Source of the DNA: Psilocybe azurescens
Taxonomy: Eukaryota > Basidiomycota > Agaricomycetes > Agaricales > Agrocybaceae
DNA length: 64,000 nucleotides
Assembly: GCA_023853785.1 (NCBI GenBank)
Contig: JAJIRX010000016.1
Location: 245,431 to 309,430, forward strand
Direction of reading: 5' to 3'
Below are positions 1-11,502 of the stretch, in pieces. The translations under genes were made by a program, and so were the position numbers. The notes beneath the pieces were generated by a model, which did not search any database, was not told where the DNA came from, and saw only the letters and a program-made list of their open reading frames with translations. Every line of letters starts with the position of its first letter. Position 1 is the stretch's first letter.

Positions 1-150
1 GGCCCAGAACCTGCAGGCTGCCATTGAAACGACGACCATTCCTTATCGGATGGGTTCGAGCTGAATTGAATGAATGTGTCCTATCCTTTCACATCGGCGT
101 CGACATCGACATTGACATTGACTAGGAGTCTGGGACTGCTAAGCGTGTGA
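1..150. repeat. Dispersed repeat R2, copy 1 (cut by window edge)
   Basis: The first ~150 bases match 7,443-7,600 with about 70-80% identity by eye, sharing 'cctgcaggctgccac/at', 'tcctttcacatcg' and 'ctaggactgct'-like blocks. At the second copy this block directly follows dispersed repeat R1, so the missing left part here may lie outside the window. No coding function is evident. Confidence 0.6.
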
Positions 151-2425
151 GTGTCAATGTCGAGTATGTATGTGCCCCTGGGCCGCTCAAGAAACGCACA
201 TGGATTGACAAGGGCACTAGAACCGTAGAAACCGGATGTCGCGCAGCGCAGAACGGTAAAGGGTATTGTTGGAGTTGGGGACACGTTGATGGTTGCAATC
301 AGAGGTTGAGGCCTGAGGACCTAGTTTAAGAATCAGATCGAGAATTACTTGTCAGCCCTCTGATGTTCTTCAATAAATAAATTGTTCGTCGGCAATTCCC
401 GGGCCCGGTCAAGCTTTCAAACTGTCGCTAAAGGACACAGCACCCCTTCCGCTGCTGCTGGAGACGTAATCGCCGTGGAGTGCATAGAAGAAGACCAGAA
501 GGACATGGATGTAGGTTCTACATCATCTTCCTCGAAAAAACCCCTCGCAAACATGGACACGAGGCAGGCGCAAATTCTGCAGCCCCTTCCTTGAGCCTGT
601 GTTTATGTAGGCCTTCGCGATCACCGTTCTGGGAAAGTCAGGGTCAGATCGCCACTATCCGCCGCAGACACCGGTCCCCGTTCCGTTCCCTTTGTCCCCG
701 TTCTGTTCCCTTTGTCCCCGTTCTGTTCCCTTTGTCCCCGTTCCGCTCCCTTTGTCCCCGTTCCCTCTCCTTTCCCCTTTCCCCTCCCCTCCATCCCTCC
801 TTTCCCTTCTACCGACCTCCCCTTCTCTGAATGTGGCCAAAATATTCATTAACGAACGCAGAATGCATACATTTTAACTGGGCAACGTGCTCAGGTACTT
901 GTGCTGCACCGCGCCCGCAGTCGTCGACGGGTGGTGCGTCTCAATGACATCCGTCAAACATGATACATGTCTCTCTTATCCCTTCTTTGTTCCCTACTGT
1001 GTGAGATATTTCTGTAGCAACTACACACTGGCAATTGGGATGGCTGGGCTAGGTGTGGGAGTGGTTAGAAAATCATCAAATCGATGACTTGTGGCTTCTT
1101 CGTAGGTCCATCCTGTTCGGGCTCATATACATCTTCGGGTACGTATATCTCCACGACGGCTTCGCCACCTTCTCAGTGGACAATATTAATCTTGATATGA
1201 TTATGAATATGCCTATTAGTATGTAGATGTTCCTAGCACTCCGTGATTTTTAAATCTGGCTCACTCTCCATCACCGTATGCACACTAGACAGATCGAGCA
1301 TCCATCGAAGGCGGCCATAGGGAGTTTTCAACTGGGCGGGCTTGCTTGGTTGCTTGGTACGCAATAATAGTACCAGATGAAGCTGAGTAGTTCAGCACTA
1401 CGCACTGAGTGCCACTGCGAGACCATTTGTATTACTGACCATGTACCATGGAGTCGTTATCTAGTAGTAAATGTGCTAGAAATTGTTCCCCTTCTTTGTC
1501 TACTCTTTGAGAGTCATTCTCCTAATTGAATATCACTATCCCATTATTTCCAGTAGGAATGTAACGTTTTTGGACACACAACTCCATTGTTATGACCACC
1601 ACGTGTCAATTACAATATTCCTTGTAGTTGCCGTAGAACTCAACACGGGCGCTTAATACCTTGTGTTATGATTTTTTGGTCAGAGAAATGATAACGCTGG
1701 CTGGAAGGCCTCTATTATGTTACATTTTTAATACCGTCTCTGCCCCCATGGAGGATACTCCTTATCCTGTCCCATATCCGATAGTAGCGGCCGTTGTCTC
1801 CTTTTGTGTGTCCTTCCAACGGCCCTGCTGTGGTCTCCCTTGTCTTTGCATCTCAGATCAAAATAGTGCCATCTTTGGAGGTGATACCACGTGCTTGCCA
1901 TCGGGCGAGAATGCGACAGAGTTGATCCAATCTGTGTAGATAATCTATGCATTATTGAAAGGCAACCTGTGGATGAAAGTAAGGACCTTAATTCATGTCC
2001 ACCATACGTGGTTGATTCTTGCTCCCACCGGCTCCATTGTCGCGGTCTCGATATACCTGGTCATCTACCCAGGATTGGACTCGCCTGTATGTCTCATCAA
2101 TATGCATTGTAGTGCTATGTGATGGTGGCCCTAATTCTGCAGTCGTCGATAATGTGTACGATGCCTCAGATGTGGCTTCCTAGGTAGTACACATTAGTAT
2201 TTTTAGGAGTGTAAATATTGTTCAGAATAGATCAACCCACATAAACATGTGACCGCAAAAATTTAATGCATGTCCGAACTTCCTTTTTCCTCTGCCGTAC
2301 TTGACACAGTATCTTCCGCTTAAGGACAGGTCGATACCATGGAGTCTCTTTGTATGCATCGATATCATTTGTGTAGAAAATTTCGAACTTCCTCGCTCTA
2401 GACACATCGGTTAGTACATGGGCTA
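151..2425. other. No supported gene; unique-looking DNA
   Basis: Apart from the 20-bp tandem array at 674-773, I see only short chance reading frames here, none with recognisable motifs, splice structure or repeats. Confidence 0.4.
674..773. repeat. 20-bp minisatellite, five units
   Basis: Five head-to-tail units of GTCCCCGTTCYGTTCCCTTT start at 674, 694, 714, 734 and 754; the last is degenerate and runs into a pyrimidine-rich tail to about 825. The array is non-coding as far as can be seen. Confidence 0.85.
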
Positions 2426-2659
2426 CTACAACGGATGATAACTCACTGTTGAATAAGAGTTATAATTTTTTCCCGGTCGTTCTCTGTAATTTTTTTCTCT
2501 CTCGTATGCTTCTTCAAACTGCGAGCTGAGGTGTCTTAGCTCGGTGACCTGTTGGGTGTGGGAATACTCGTGCCTTGCCACGAACCCAGTGCCAGACATA
2601 TACCCAGCTACAGCAAGAGCAAAACCTCCACCTACAATGGCGACTCCAAGTTCAGCCAT
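2426..2659 (-). CDS. Possible small membrane protein, 77 aa
   Basis: An uninterrupted 77-codon frame begins with a Gly/Ala-rich hydrophobic stretch (residues 4-24, GVAIVGGGFALAVAGYMSG), which could be one transmembrane helix. A charged, Glu/Arg/Tyr-rich tail follows (QFEEAYEREKNYRERPG). The composition is more protein-like than neighbouring frames, but no family is recognised and no intron or partner exon was identified. It could be a complete small protein, one exon of a larger gene, or chance. Low confidence. Confidence 0.3.
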   Translation of the reverse strand: MAELGVAIVGGGFALAVAGYMSGTGFVARHEYSHTQQVTELRHLSSQFEEAYEREKNYRERPGKNYNSYSTVSYHPL

Positions 2660-4244
2660 GAGTACCTATAAGGGCCTTTAGAATATAAGAGTATGCAGTG
2701 AAAGAGTGGTGAAGTGCCGCACTTTTAAGTTGTGCCACCACCTGGACAGAATGTTGCAGCCAAACAACTCAACTCAAATTAACCACCAGTTATATTGAAA
2801 GATGTAGGCTATAATGGGAATAGACATTTACCAATATCTCTCTGAAGCGGCTTCGCTGTTGGCTATGTAAGTGCATCACCAGCGAGCAGGTAGCAACAAC
2901 ACAACTTCTTGCTTTAATGTTTCTAAAATCTGCCCAAATACGGTGCGCAAGGTGTCTCCGCTAAAGTTTAAAGGGCATTCCTATGGGACTATTGGGACCT
3001 GTCCATCCACCACCTTGAATTCTTCGAAGTTCCTTTTGCTATTCTTCAGCCTCTTCTCCATAGTATGCTTGTTTTTAGCAAGTTTTTGTCTGTTTTCAAA
3101 TGTTACATATGTTGAAAATAAAACTGTATGATGGCATCTTCCTGTGAGCTGCCTAAAACTGCAGCCATATAAATGCAAGAGAGCCTGAGGCGAGGAGAGT
3201 ACAAACATGAAAAGTTGGCTCCTATGGCCTGAGTACAACCAAAGCACTGAGTGTGTAGTATGTACTCAGTTACTATTACATACTATAGCACTCTGTAAAC
3301 CATTATCATGCCAGATCTAGTCTTCTTATTTTCCGCCTGGGAGGTTCAGTGGCTATGCCATTTGAACAACTTTCAGATCCATATAATCACCGAGACTCTA
3401 GGCATCAGAAGTTTAGCAATATACTGTTCTGAGGTTGTTCAGGGGTAAAAAAGCGAACAAGTAGCTATTAAAAAAAGTCCAGGGTCTTGACTAAAAAAGC
3501 AGGGTTTTGTGAGGAAATCATTTTACAAGATATGATTGGCCATATTAATTTCTGTCATTTGACATACACCTTATTTAGATTAGTTCCGTTTTTCCGCTTT
3601 TTGACTTATTGCTAGGCAACAGCACGGGTTCAGGTATCCCGCATGGGTTACCGGTGCGGGTACAGGCGGATGAGGGTACAGGCGGGTATGGTACGGATAG
3701 CAATTCACCTACCCGCCACCTTCGAAAAGAGTCCAAAAACAAAATTTTTGAGCCAAAATTGAGTAAGTTGTGGTCTATTTTGTGCAATGCATTAAAATCA
3801 GACATATCTCAGTCGTTTCTGGACCGATTTGGCTGTTTTTGGACTCTTTTGATGGGAAAACCCGCACCCGTGCAGGTAGGGTATTGTGCGGGTGCGGGTA
3901 TCGGTAGAAGGGCCAATCCCTACAGGAAAACTCGTACTATTGCCTACTTATTGCTTGACAACAAGCTCAAAACCGTCAAAAAGAGAACAATTAAAATGCC
4001 AACTTCCTGATGCTACTATACCAGAATTTAAGTATGTAGAAGATAGAAATTGGCTGATGAACGGACAGGTCTTGGTGGTTCTGTGGGAACCCGGAACATT
4101 ACTGTCAAGCAGTTTTGATTTAATTTCTGGCTGATACAGCATGTGCACCATACCCAAAGCTTTTATCCCTACTTAAATTAAGCGCTGATGTGCTGTATGC
4201 AAAGATGCCCACCCACAATTATGTAAAGTATTGACAGTACTGTA
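2660..4244. other. No supported gene; G+C motif clusters
   Basis: No gene is supported. Two clusters of a GGTGCGGGTA-like motif, at about 3,618-3,700 and 3,858-3,915 (partly in inverted orientation as CCCGCACCCG), bracket about 160 bp of AT-richer sequence. They may mark a small non-autonomous element, but no terminal repeats or target duplication were found. Confidence 0.35.
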
Positions 4245-4446
4245 CAATTTGTCCAGTCCCCTGTCCCCAGGCCTGTGGACAGCCAGGACAAATGGTTCAA
4301 AAAGTTGGCTAAAGACGGTAACCCTCCATTGAACTGTGCTTGTTTCCAAAATGGGCCGAAAATTTGATCTGTCCCCAGTCCCATCCCCAGTGGACAAAGT
4401 TCAAATTTCGTCCACTTGGTCTCCTGTCCCACCCCTGGACAAATTG
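4245..4446. mobile_element. MITE-like element, ~200 bp
   Basis: Perfect 12-bp inverted ends CAATTTGTCCAG (4,245-4,256) and CTGGACAAATTG (4,435-4,446) enclose about 180 bp rich in subterminal CTGTCCC / GGACA motifs in both orientations. There is no coding capacity. No convincing target-site duplication is visible at the flanks, so the assignment to a DNA-transposon-derived miniature element rests on the inverted ends alone. Confidence 0.5.
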
Positions 4447-6139
4447 ATCAAAACGGTACAGCACACCTACACCGTTGATGGCTGAGGTCAAGTCTATATT
4501 CGGATCTAAAAATGGTTGGCAGGTGGTGCATCTTACCTGTTGGGTTCCTATAGTCCGTCCTATAGGTAAACTGTTTGCGAATTATCTGTGATCAATTGTG
4601 TGACTTCACGCCGAGTCGCGACCCAACTGTTATGATGGATATAGCTTATGCTGCAACACATAGACTTGGAGAACTATAAACTCGGTAATAGGTTATAAGA
4701 GGCCATCTGAGCGTGTTCGAGAGCCACTGAAATATGCATAACACATACTGCCTGTTGAATATGTTCAAAAATGGTAAATATCTGAGCTTTGAAAAATCCG
4801 GCTGTCTGGCAGTTGTACTAAATTGAACTGAGTCGAACCAAATTACGCTCGGCGCACCCCCTCCGCCCTTTGGTCGTTCTTGTCCGGCCACTTGTCCCGC
4901 TCAGTGCTCCCGACCTCACTCCGTAACAGAAGATAAATGTTCACCCATTACGTCTTAAGAACCAGAGGCAAACCAGAAGCCAACAGAGATGTGAATGTTA
5001 ATTGTTTTACAGACCAGCGCGGTGGAGACTAATGGTATGAGGATGGCAACCCCTTTCCAATACCCAGATGTCCTCGAAAATGAGTCAGCAATTTTTGTTT
5101 GATTTTTGTACGACTATTTTTGAAATTCGGAGATCGAAATATAGTAAATATGGACATCCCGACCAATCTCACGGCTATTCTGACAAATCTTAAGCGCTCG
5201 GACACTTTGGCAGCCGTTATAGTATTATTATAATACACAATAGACACGTATTATTTGACCGAGGTCCAGAAAAGTCTATGGCTAAAATATGTTTATGTTT
5301 TACAGAAAGAAAGACATACCTATATATGATATGAGCAATTCACTGACCCAACCAGACCATGACACCGTCATGGGTACTACATATAGACCTGACCTCAGCC
5401 GTCAACGGTACACAGCAGGCGTTGAATGCATCTCAAATGGGCAGAGCGTCTGCATTACGGCGAGAACCACGACAAACCGCGCTGCCACGGCTGGGATGGC
5501 ATACTTACTTTGCGCATGGGTGGACGTAGAGTTAGTCAATACCTGCGGTTCGGACAGTAAGTACTCTGCTATAAGAATGGAAAGAGGACCAGGGTGAGTT
5601 CGTACACACCTGTCCGAACCGGCAATCCAGCCATCGCCAAATGGCTTCCATTGTCAGCGGTTGCTAGTAATACATGTTGATCTCAATACCGCATCGTCTG
5701 TGTATGAGCACTTGTACACTTTATCAGGCTCCTGGCTATCACAAAACAACTACACCCACAAAAACATAGCTGGTTCTTCAATGAAGAGTTGGATGCATTT
5801 GAACCATTCTAAGTACCAGACAGATCGAAGAGACTTCAGCTTCGATCATGACACCGCATATATTAGAACGCCAGAGTGCAATACAGTTGTTCCTCCCTGG
5901 ACCATGATTATGTGCATGTGATGAGCTGATCTCGTATCACCACCGCTTCTTGAATGATGATGAGCGTTATGATGTTTTGGCTTCGGTCAAGCTTTGGTCT
6001 CCAGAGAAGAGACTGGACGAATGGATGATGAAAAGCTCGGAAATTATATGCAAGAATAGCCTGCAAAAAGCGCCCGCTCCTAAGACCATCAACCGCTGCT
6101 GCATTGAGAGAAGGTGGAAACATGGAAGATATCGACCAC
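4447..6139. other. No supported gene
   Basis: Short frames near 5,289-5,597 and 5,661-5,921 have no recognisable motif, and overlapping antiphase frames are equally long. I see no other structure. Confidence 0.35.
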
Positions 6140-6400
6140 TGGCAGGTGCCCATCAACATCTCGAGAAAGAGGCGAATATATACAAGGTGTGTACCAGTCC
6201 ACCGACCGGACTGCACGCCCGGATCGATGCGCCTTTTCTGCTGTGTCATAATGACGTACAGCACAGCGAAGAGGTGACGAGTGCGCTCCTGTGAAGGAAT
6301 CGCAGTCGCAGTCGCAGTGGTGAATGTGATAACAGGTATTTTGTGTGATACAGTGACCGGTCAAACGAGACAAGCACCATGATGTGGTCGAGTTACTCGA
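6140..6400 (+). repeat. Degenerate copy of dispersed repeat R1
   Basis: Blocks such as 'cgagaaagaggcgaa' (about 6,160), 'gtcataatgacgtacagc' (about 6,244) and 'gacgagacaagcaccat'-like sequence (about 6,365) appear in the same order as in the R1 copies at 6,605 and 13,405, with large deletions between them. It is probably an old internal-deletion copy. Confidence 0.45.
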
Positions 6401-6604
6401 TGTACTGCCTCTTAATTTATGATGTACCCTAGAATGCGTTGACTTCTGGTGTCATATTGCTGGACAGAGGATTAATTATCAAGCACTCGGGAACGATTTG
6501 TATAGCGTCAGAAAACTCTCCAGGCATGCCTGGTCCGCAAATTGCACTGGCTCACAAATGATACCGACTCCAATGAGAATAAGACACAAGAAATACGTGG
6601 TCGC

Positions 6605-7350
6605 CGAGGGCTCAGTGTAAGACCCAGAACCAAAATGCAGGGTCTGTGGAAAGCATGTACCAAGACGACGAGCATCAGATCCAAGAGGCCTCATCCCGCT
6701 CACCTCATTCAATATGACATTTATCGCACCTAGCATGCTTCGGTTCTTTCTAGAAGGAAGGCCGAATGTGTGCTTAAGAGTATGATGTACCAGTGCATCT
6801 GAACCTTAGAAAGACAGTCCAGACTCCAGAGGTGCATCCTCTCGTCCATCAGGAATAGGTGTTCAGCTTGGGAAAGAGGCGAAAACGTGCATTGATCTCC
6901 CAATGTCTACACTATCCGACCACGCTTCCGCCCAAGAGGCCTCAGCTTCCGTCATAACGACGTACAGCGAGGGGGGGGGACGAGCAAACGTTTTCCCCCA
7001 GCGAAATGAAAGTGGCGGAGAGTAATGAAGCCAACGTACGTTTTGGCGTCTTTATCGGTTTGGTGATATGAATAGTGTTTGTTCTGCGTATGAACGAACT
7101 GCAGAGACCGACCACACGAGGTAAGTTCCTTGGCTGATTCAAGACTTTGAGGGCGAACCCCGAAGTAGTATATCAGACACCCCAGAGGAGGAAAACAACA
7201 GGGGTAAACGCGAACCTCCGTGTGTGGCGGAATGTTGACTCTCACCAAGATGGGGCGGCGTAATCAGTGCCCTGGAGGTAGGAGAAAGGCAGATAAACAC
7301 CAGAAGTTCAACGTTCAACGTCAACGTCCAAGCCGTACAAAAAAGAACAC
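6605..7350 (+). repeat. Dispersed repeat R1, copy A
   Basis: This block is homologous to 13,405-14,060 and, inverted, to 31,985-32,600. Shared landmarks are 'gacatttatcgcacctag' (about 6,715), 'cttgggaaagaggcgaaaa' (about 6,867), 'cgacgtacagcgag' (about 6,958) and 'aggagaaaggcagataaac' (about 7,280). The downstream half present in copies B and C is absent; R2 follows instead. On the minus strand a frame containing SLQFVHTQNK and FITLRH stays open in all three copies. Confidence 0.75.
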
Positions 7351-7442
7351 GTACCCGGCATATTCGTGTCTCGCCCCAGACCTGCATCTAGCTCTGACTC
7401 TCCTCTCCCCAAACCCCGCCCGACCAATCTAGATCCACAGTA

Positions 7443-7600
7443 TACATATGCAGAGCCTGCAGGCTGCCACAAGAACTATGAACACCCCTTCGTAAGACGA
7501 ATCCGCATTTCCCTGAATGAAATGGATGTGTTCTGTCCTTTCACATCGCCATCCGAGGCGTTCGACTAGGTGTCTAGGACTGCTCATCGACATTCAGCGA
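7443..7600. repeat. Dispersed repeat R2, copy 2
   Basis: Matches the left edge of the window (1-150). It lies about 90 bp after R1 copy A, so R1 and R2 may be parts of one composite element. Confidence 0.55.
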
Positions 7601-7893
7601 GAATTGCATCGCGTCCACAGAAAGAGATTGTCGTCGTCGTGCATCGCGTCCGTGATCAAGCAGAAGCCTCCCTCGCGTCCGCCAGAGATTCAGATTCAGA
7701 GTCAGATTCGATAGATCGTGAGGCGAGTATCGTATATGCGCCCGCCAAACGAGCGGTAGAGCCCCAGGGTGAGGTGCGAATACCTAAGGATGCAATCGGA
7801 AGAAGAGAGAGGCCGCTGTATTGTAGGGAAGGGGAGGGAATTAGAGGACATGTTAACGGTCGTAGTGAACGTTCAGTTTAAGAGTCAATGGAT

Positions 7894-7990
7894 CGGACAT
7901 ATGATGTATACGCTCGCAGCCGTGCGAACATTGAATATTGAGTCGCCGACCGACTCGGAGGGTTCTTCACACTTCGGCATGCCCATGCCC
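7894..7990. repeat. Dispersed repeat R3, copy 1
   Basis: Resembles 28,466-28,560 in direct orientation. Shared blocks are 'cggacat', 'gatgtatacgcT/ctgcagc' and 'gggttcttc-cacttcggcatg'. No function is evident. Confidence 0.55.
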
Positions 7991-7999
7991 AAGCACCTA

Positions 8000-9602
8000 C
8001 CTCATTCATGGTGAGTTTTTCTGTAATCGCCAAAGAAGTGATGTTTTATTTCTTGAGTGCGGAGTGTGAGAAAAGAAAAAGCAATTTAGGGAGAAAGACA
8101 CGTCATGCTACACAAAGTGATGGCCCACTACGCTAAGTCAGATTCACGTCGTAGGTCAATCAATGCGCATATGTCGACATATAGCTCGTATTTGATGCCG
8201 AATAGAGTACCCTCTAATTGCAACCCACACTCTCAGCTCCCCGTCCTTGAATACCAATGGACGTTGGAGTAGGCCAATCCGACCTACCTTAGCAGCTCGT
8301 GTCTGGCAAAGCTGGGAATGCTCGTCGAGCAGCCACGCAGGATGGCGTTGCGGGCAAAGGTGTTCTGCTGTTCTGACTATGAAAACGCCCTAGCACGCAA
8401 ACCGTGCACAGCCGCCGATGAGATGCACTACACTAAGTATCTATAATCTAATGAATGCTCGGGCAGCTCGGCCCAGATGGCCAGAGCTCACTATCACAAC
8501 GTGAACATCAGTGCTGAGTATCTCCTGCCAGCAGCATCAGCTTGCTTAAAAATAACCATTTTCCCAGGCCAACAACTGAGCGAAATCTTCCCGGCGTAAA
8601 GCCTTCTCAGAAACCCGAAGCACGCGGCAGACTTCAGTCTATAAATTATACACTCTACGTATTCTCTCAACGAAGAGGCGGTACATTGAATAAGGACGCC
8701 AATAGCATCTAACCACGCGTCAGATAGAAGAGGCCTCAATTGAACCTTCGATCATAGCATCCCAGAGCGAGAGGAGGCTTCTCCATCCCGCTTAGGCACT
8801 ATGTCGAATACTTCCCTATACTGTTGTTGCCTTTCGATTAAGGGTAATTCATGCTCCAGTCATAACTGGTATCAGGAGAAGAATGGAGTTCAAGCTGAAT
8901 CTAAGTACCTCGCTATGTCCGGACCAGTTGAAACTTGATGCTGAAATATATCATCGTCATATCCTTATCTGGTATCAATCTTTTTGCACTTTTAATGTCG
9001 TCGGCGCTGCGGGACTCGGGAACCAATTCATTTATCAACAATGGCTTGAATCTCGTTTGATGGCTGTTCGAGCTGCACTTCAAGCTTTACTAAGACATCG
9101 GACGCCGAGTGTACTGGTCCAGCATAGCTACATTTTCTCCTAAAATTTATGCGTACTGCCCTGGTATTTCACGATATTGCCTGCCATTTCCTTTGTAGGC
9201 TCTCCCTCGGCCTCAATTATCTCACTTCATTGTATATGCACAGGGATCTTGATCATTTGGTGAGAAAATAGTAGAAGGGATGTGCTCGTTCATCACCTGT
9301 GATCGTAATAAATTTTCTTTATATCTCGAGTTCGACCCGTCGGATCTCGTGGGCATTCTGGTGCCTTAGAGTATTACAAAGGAAAAGGCATCAGAGAGAA
9401 GTTCATATCTAGTCGTCTTCTCAGTTCAGAATGTGATCGATTCTGCTCCCGGAGTGATCCACATATCAAAACGTTGGTATTCTCTCGTTGGGTTTGTTTG
9501 TTGACCTGTCGTAATATATTTAGACAATGTTATCCTCCGACAGAATACGATAAGCTATATTTAGGACGAACAAATGATGGCTTTACCGAAGGATGTGACA
9601 TG
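8000..9602. other. No supported gene
   Basis: Only short frames without motifs are present. A frame at 8,883-9,143 (86 codons) has no family resemblance that I can recognise. Confidence 0.35.
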
Positions 9603-9611
9603 TCTGTAGAT
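9603..9611. repeat. Target-site duplication, left (TCTGTAGAT)
   Basis: This 9-bp direct repeat is identical to 11,382-11,390, immediately outside the perfect inverted ends of the element at 9,612-11,381. Confidence 0.9.
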
Positions 9612-11381
9612 GGATTAATCTATTTGGCAACCCCCTTTCCCGCTGACGCTTCTTGACCTTTTACCACCACCATCCGACCGTGGGAACTCGTCCCTCCCCA
9701 CCATGGTTTGGACTCTATATTACCAAAACCCTCATCATTAATGCATCCACCCTCATCGGGCCCTCAAGGCCTGGTCACTTACTCCTTTATCACCACACTC
9801 TCCTTTTTGTGTATTATCTGTGGAGATCGCGACTATGCGTGGTCCTCACCACTCTCGCTTTGCTGAAGGCCTGACAGTCCTGTCTACAATTTTCTCCAAC
9901 ACGCCTCAGGGCGCTCTCTGACGAGGCCCTGAGCACCTGAGCATCCTCGACTACGCTCTGCTTCGCGCAGACCCTTAGGGGGGCGCAACCACAACAACAC
10001 CTGATTACCCAAAGCGGGAGCAGAGGGAGGGGAGCTAGCACCCGATCCAGGAACCGTCCCTGCACGGCCCTACCTCTTGGGGAGACAGCTAGCACAGTCG
10101 CAATATGTCAGATTTTGTGGGTAGTTTTGATTGCAACAAATAAAAGGGAAGATGGGGGAGGGAACAGGGGGAGACCACGGACGGAGAGGTTCAGGGGCCC
10201 GAAGGCATAGTAGAAGGCAGGCAACACTCATTTTATTTCTTTTCCCGGTCCTTTGTATGTAGATGGTTCTTGTCTACTAGTGTTTCTAGGGTTATTTTCA
10301 CCGTGTTTGCCAGCTCACCAACTATGCAGCTTGCTGACAGCTGGAAGCTTCGGCGCCCAAGCTGGTTAAACCACATCTGCCAGTCCCACCCACCAAAATC
10401 GGACTGGCCTTCCTGGAGCTCAGTGTCTAACTGTGCTCATTTCTATTTTCTGGATCGATGAGAGGGTTTTTTTAGGTGTAGCCTACCTCGCAGGACTGCT
10501 ATCGTGCACCGTTTAGTATAGTAAAATATACTTGATTAAAAAAAAAAAAAAAAAAAAAAAAAACCCCCTTTCCCGCTGCAACCCTGGGTTGCTAACAAAC
10601 ATGCGAGAAACCCCTTGAATGCTTCATTGCTTACGTCATAAATAACATTTTTGCCGTTCCGGCATGCAAAGTAGGGGATTGAAATACGATAACATTTGCC
10701 ACAAGTTTTTCAAGCAGCGCAGCCTGCCGGATAGAAATTTATAGCCTACCCATTCTTTGTTTTGATACCCTTGCCCTCCTCCCCTTGCCACAATTTTTTG
10801 TATATACACTTATATATTTCTATTATCGATGAATGTGAATTTTAATTGAGGAAAAACAAAGCACTTTGAGGGAAACCAAATGAGGAGAAAAGGCCTCCCA
10901 TCAATTGGCCAATCAGGAATCATAAAATGAAGATTAGATCAAAAGAAGAACGAGTAAGGGATAGTAGCAGCCTTGCACATGCAAACTTCTGGGTTTGCAA
11001 TCTTTACATTTGATTTGTTGTACTGCATACCAGTCAGTACTTTCTTTGTATTGAACATCTCTCTTCAGTCAAGTACGACAAATGAAGCAGCAATAAGTAT
11101 GCAGTGGTCCCTCTGTGCTTGAATTGACGTTTTCAATATTCAAAGAGATAGCTTTTACAATTGTTGAGTTCATTATCATTCGTGATTATACCAAGGGGTG
11201 ATGTGCTGACTAATAAAACGGCAGATTCAACGGCAACACGGCAACACGGCAGCACGAGTCGGACACTGAAGCCCAAAAGGTAATTATAAATGTAGCAACC
11301 CGGGTTGCTGATGTTGCCAAAATTCTTATTTAGCAACCCGGGTTGCATCACGGGAAAGGGGGTTGCCAAATAGATTAATCC
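9612..11381. mobile_element. Mutator-like (MULE) non-autonomous DNA transposon, 1,770 bp
   Basis: Perfect 31-bp terminal inverted repeats lie at 9,612-9,642 (beginning GGATTAATCTATTTGGCAAC) and 11,351-11,381, flanked by an identical 9-bp duplication. A 9-bp target duplication is the usual length for Mutator-like elements, which is the basis of the class call; no transposase is encoded, the longest frame being about 93 codons. The subterminal palindrome GCAACCCGGGTTGC recurs near 10,577, 11,294 and 11,334. At 10,533-10,575 a third partial copy of the end sequence is present, with its middle replaced by a run of about 28 A. The identical ends and duplication imply a fairly recent insertion. Confidence 0.85.
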
Positions 11382-11390
11382 TCTGTAGAT
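11382..11390. repeat. Target-site duplication, right (TCTGTAGAT)
   Basis: Second copy of the 9-bp direct repeat, immediately after the right inverted end. Confidence 0.9.
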
Positions 11391-11502
11391 GGCTTCTGTC
11401 TTTGATAGCTGCAGAGTATATGAGCGTTATCTGAGAATCAATTCGGCCATTCGTGTTTCCTCAACCATCGCTAACCAGGATACCTTCTGCCCGTAGCCCT
11501 CG

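Noticed and set aside
10535..10563. Poly(A) run as the tail of a LINE or SINE
   Set aside because: The run sits inside a copy of the DNA-transposon end and no upstream retroelement sequence or target duplication around it was found; kept only as an open question.
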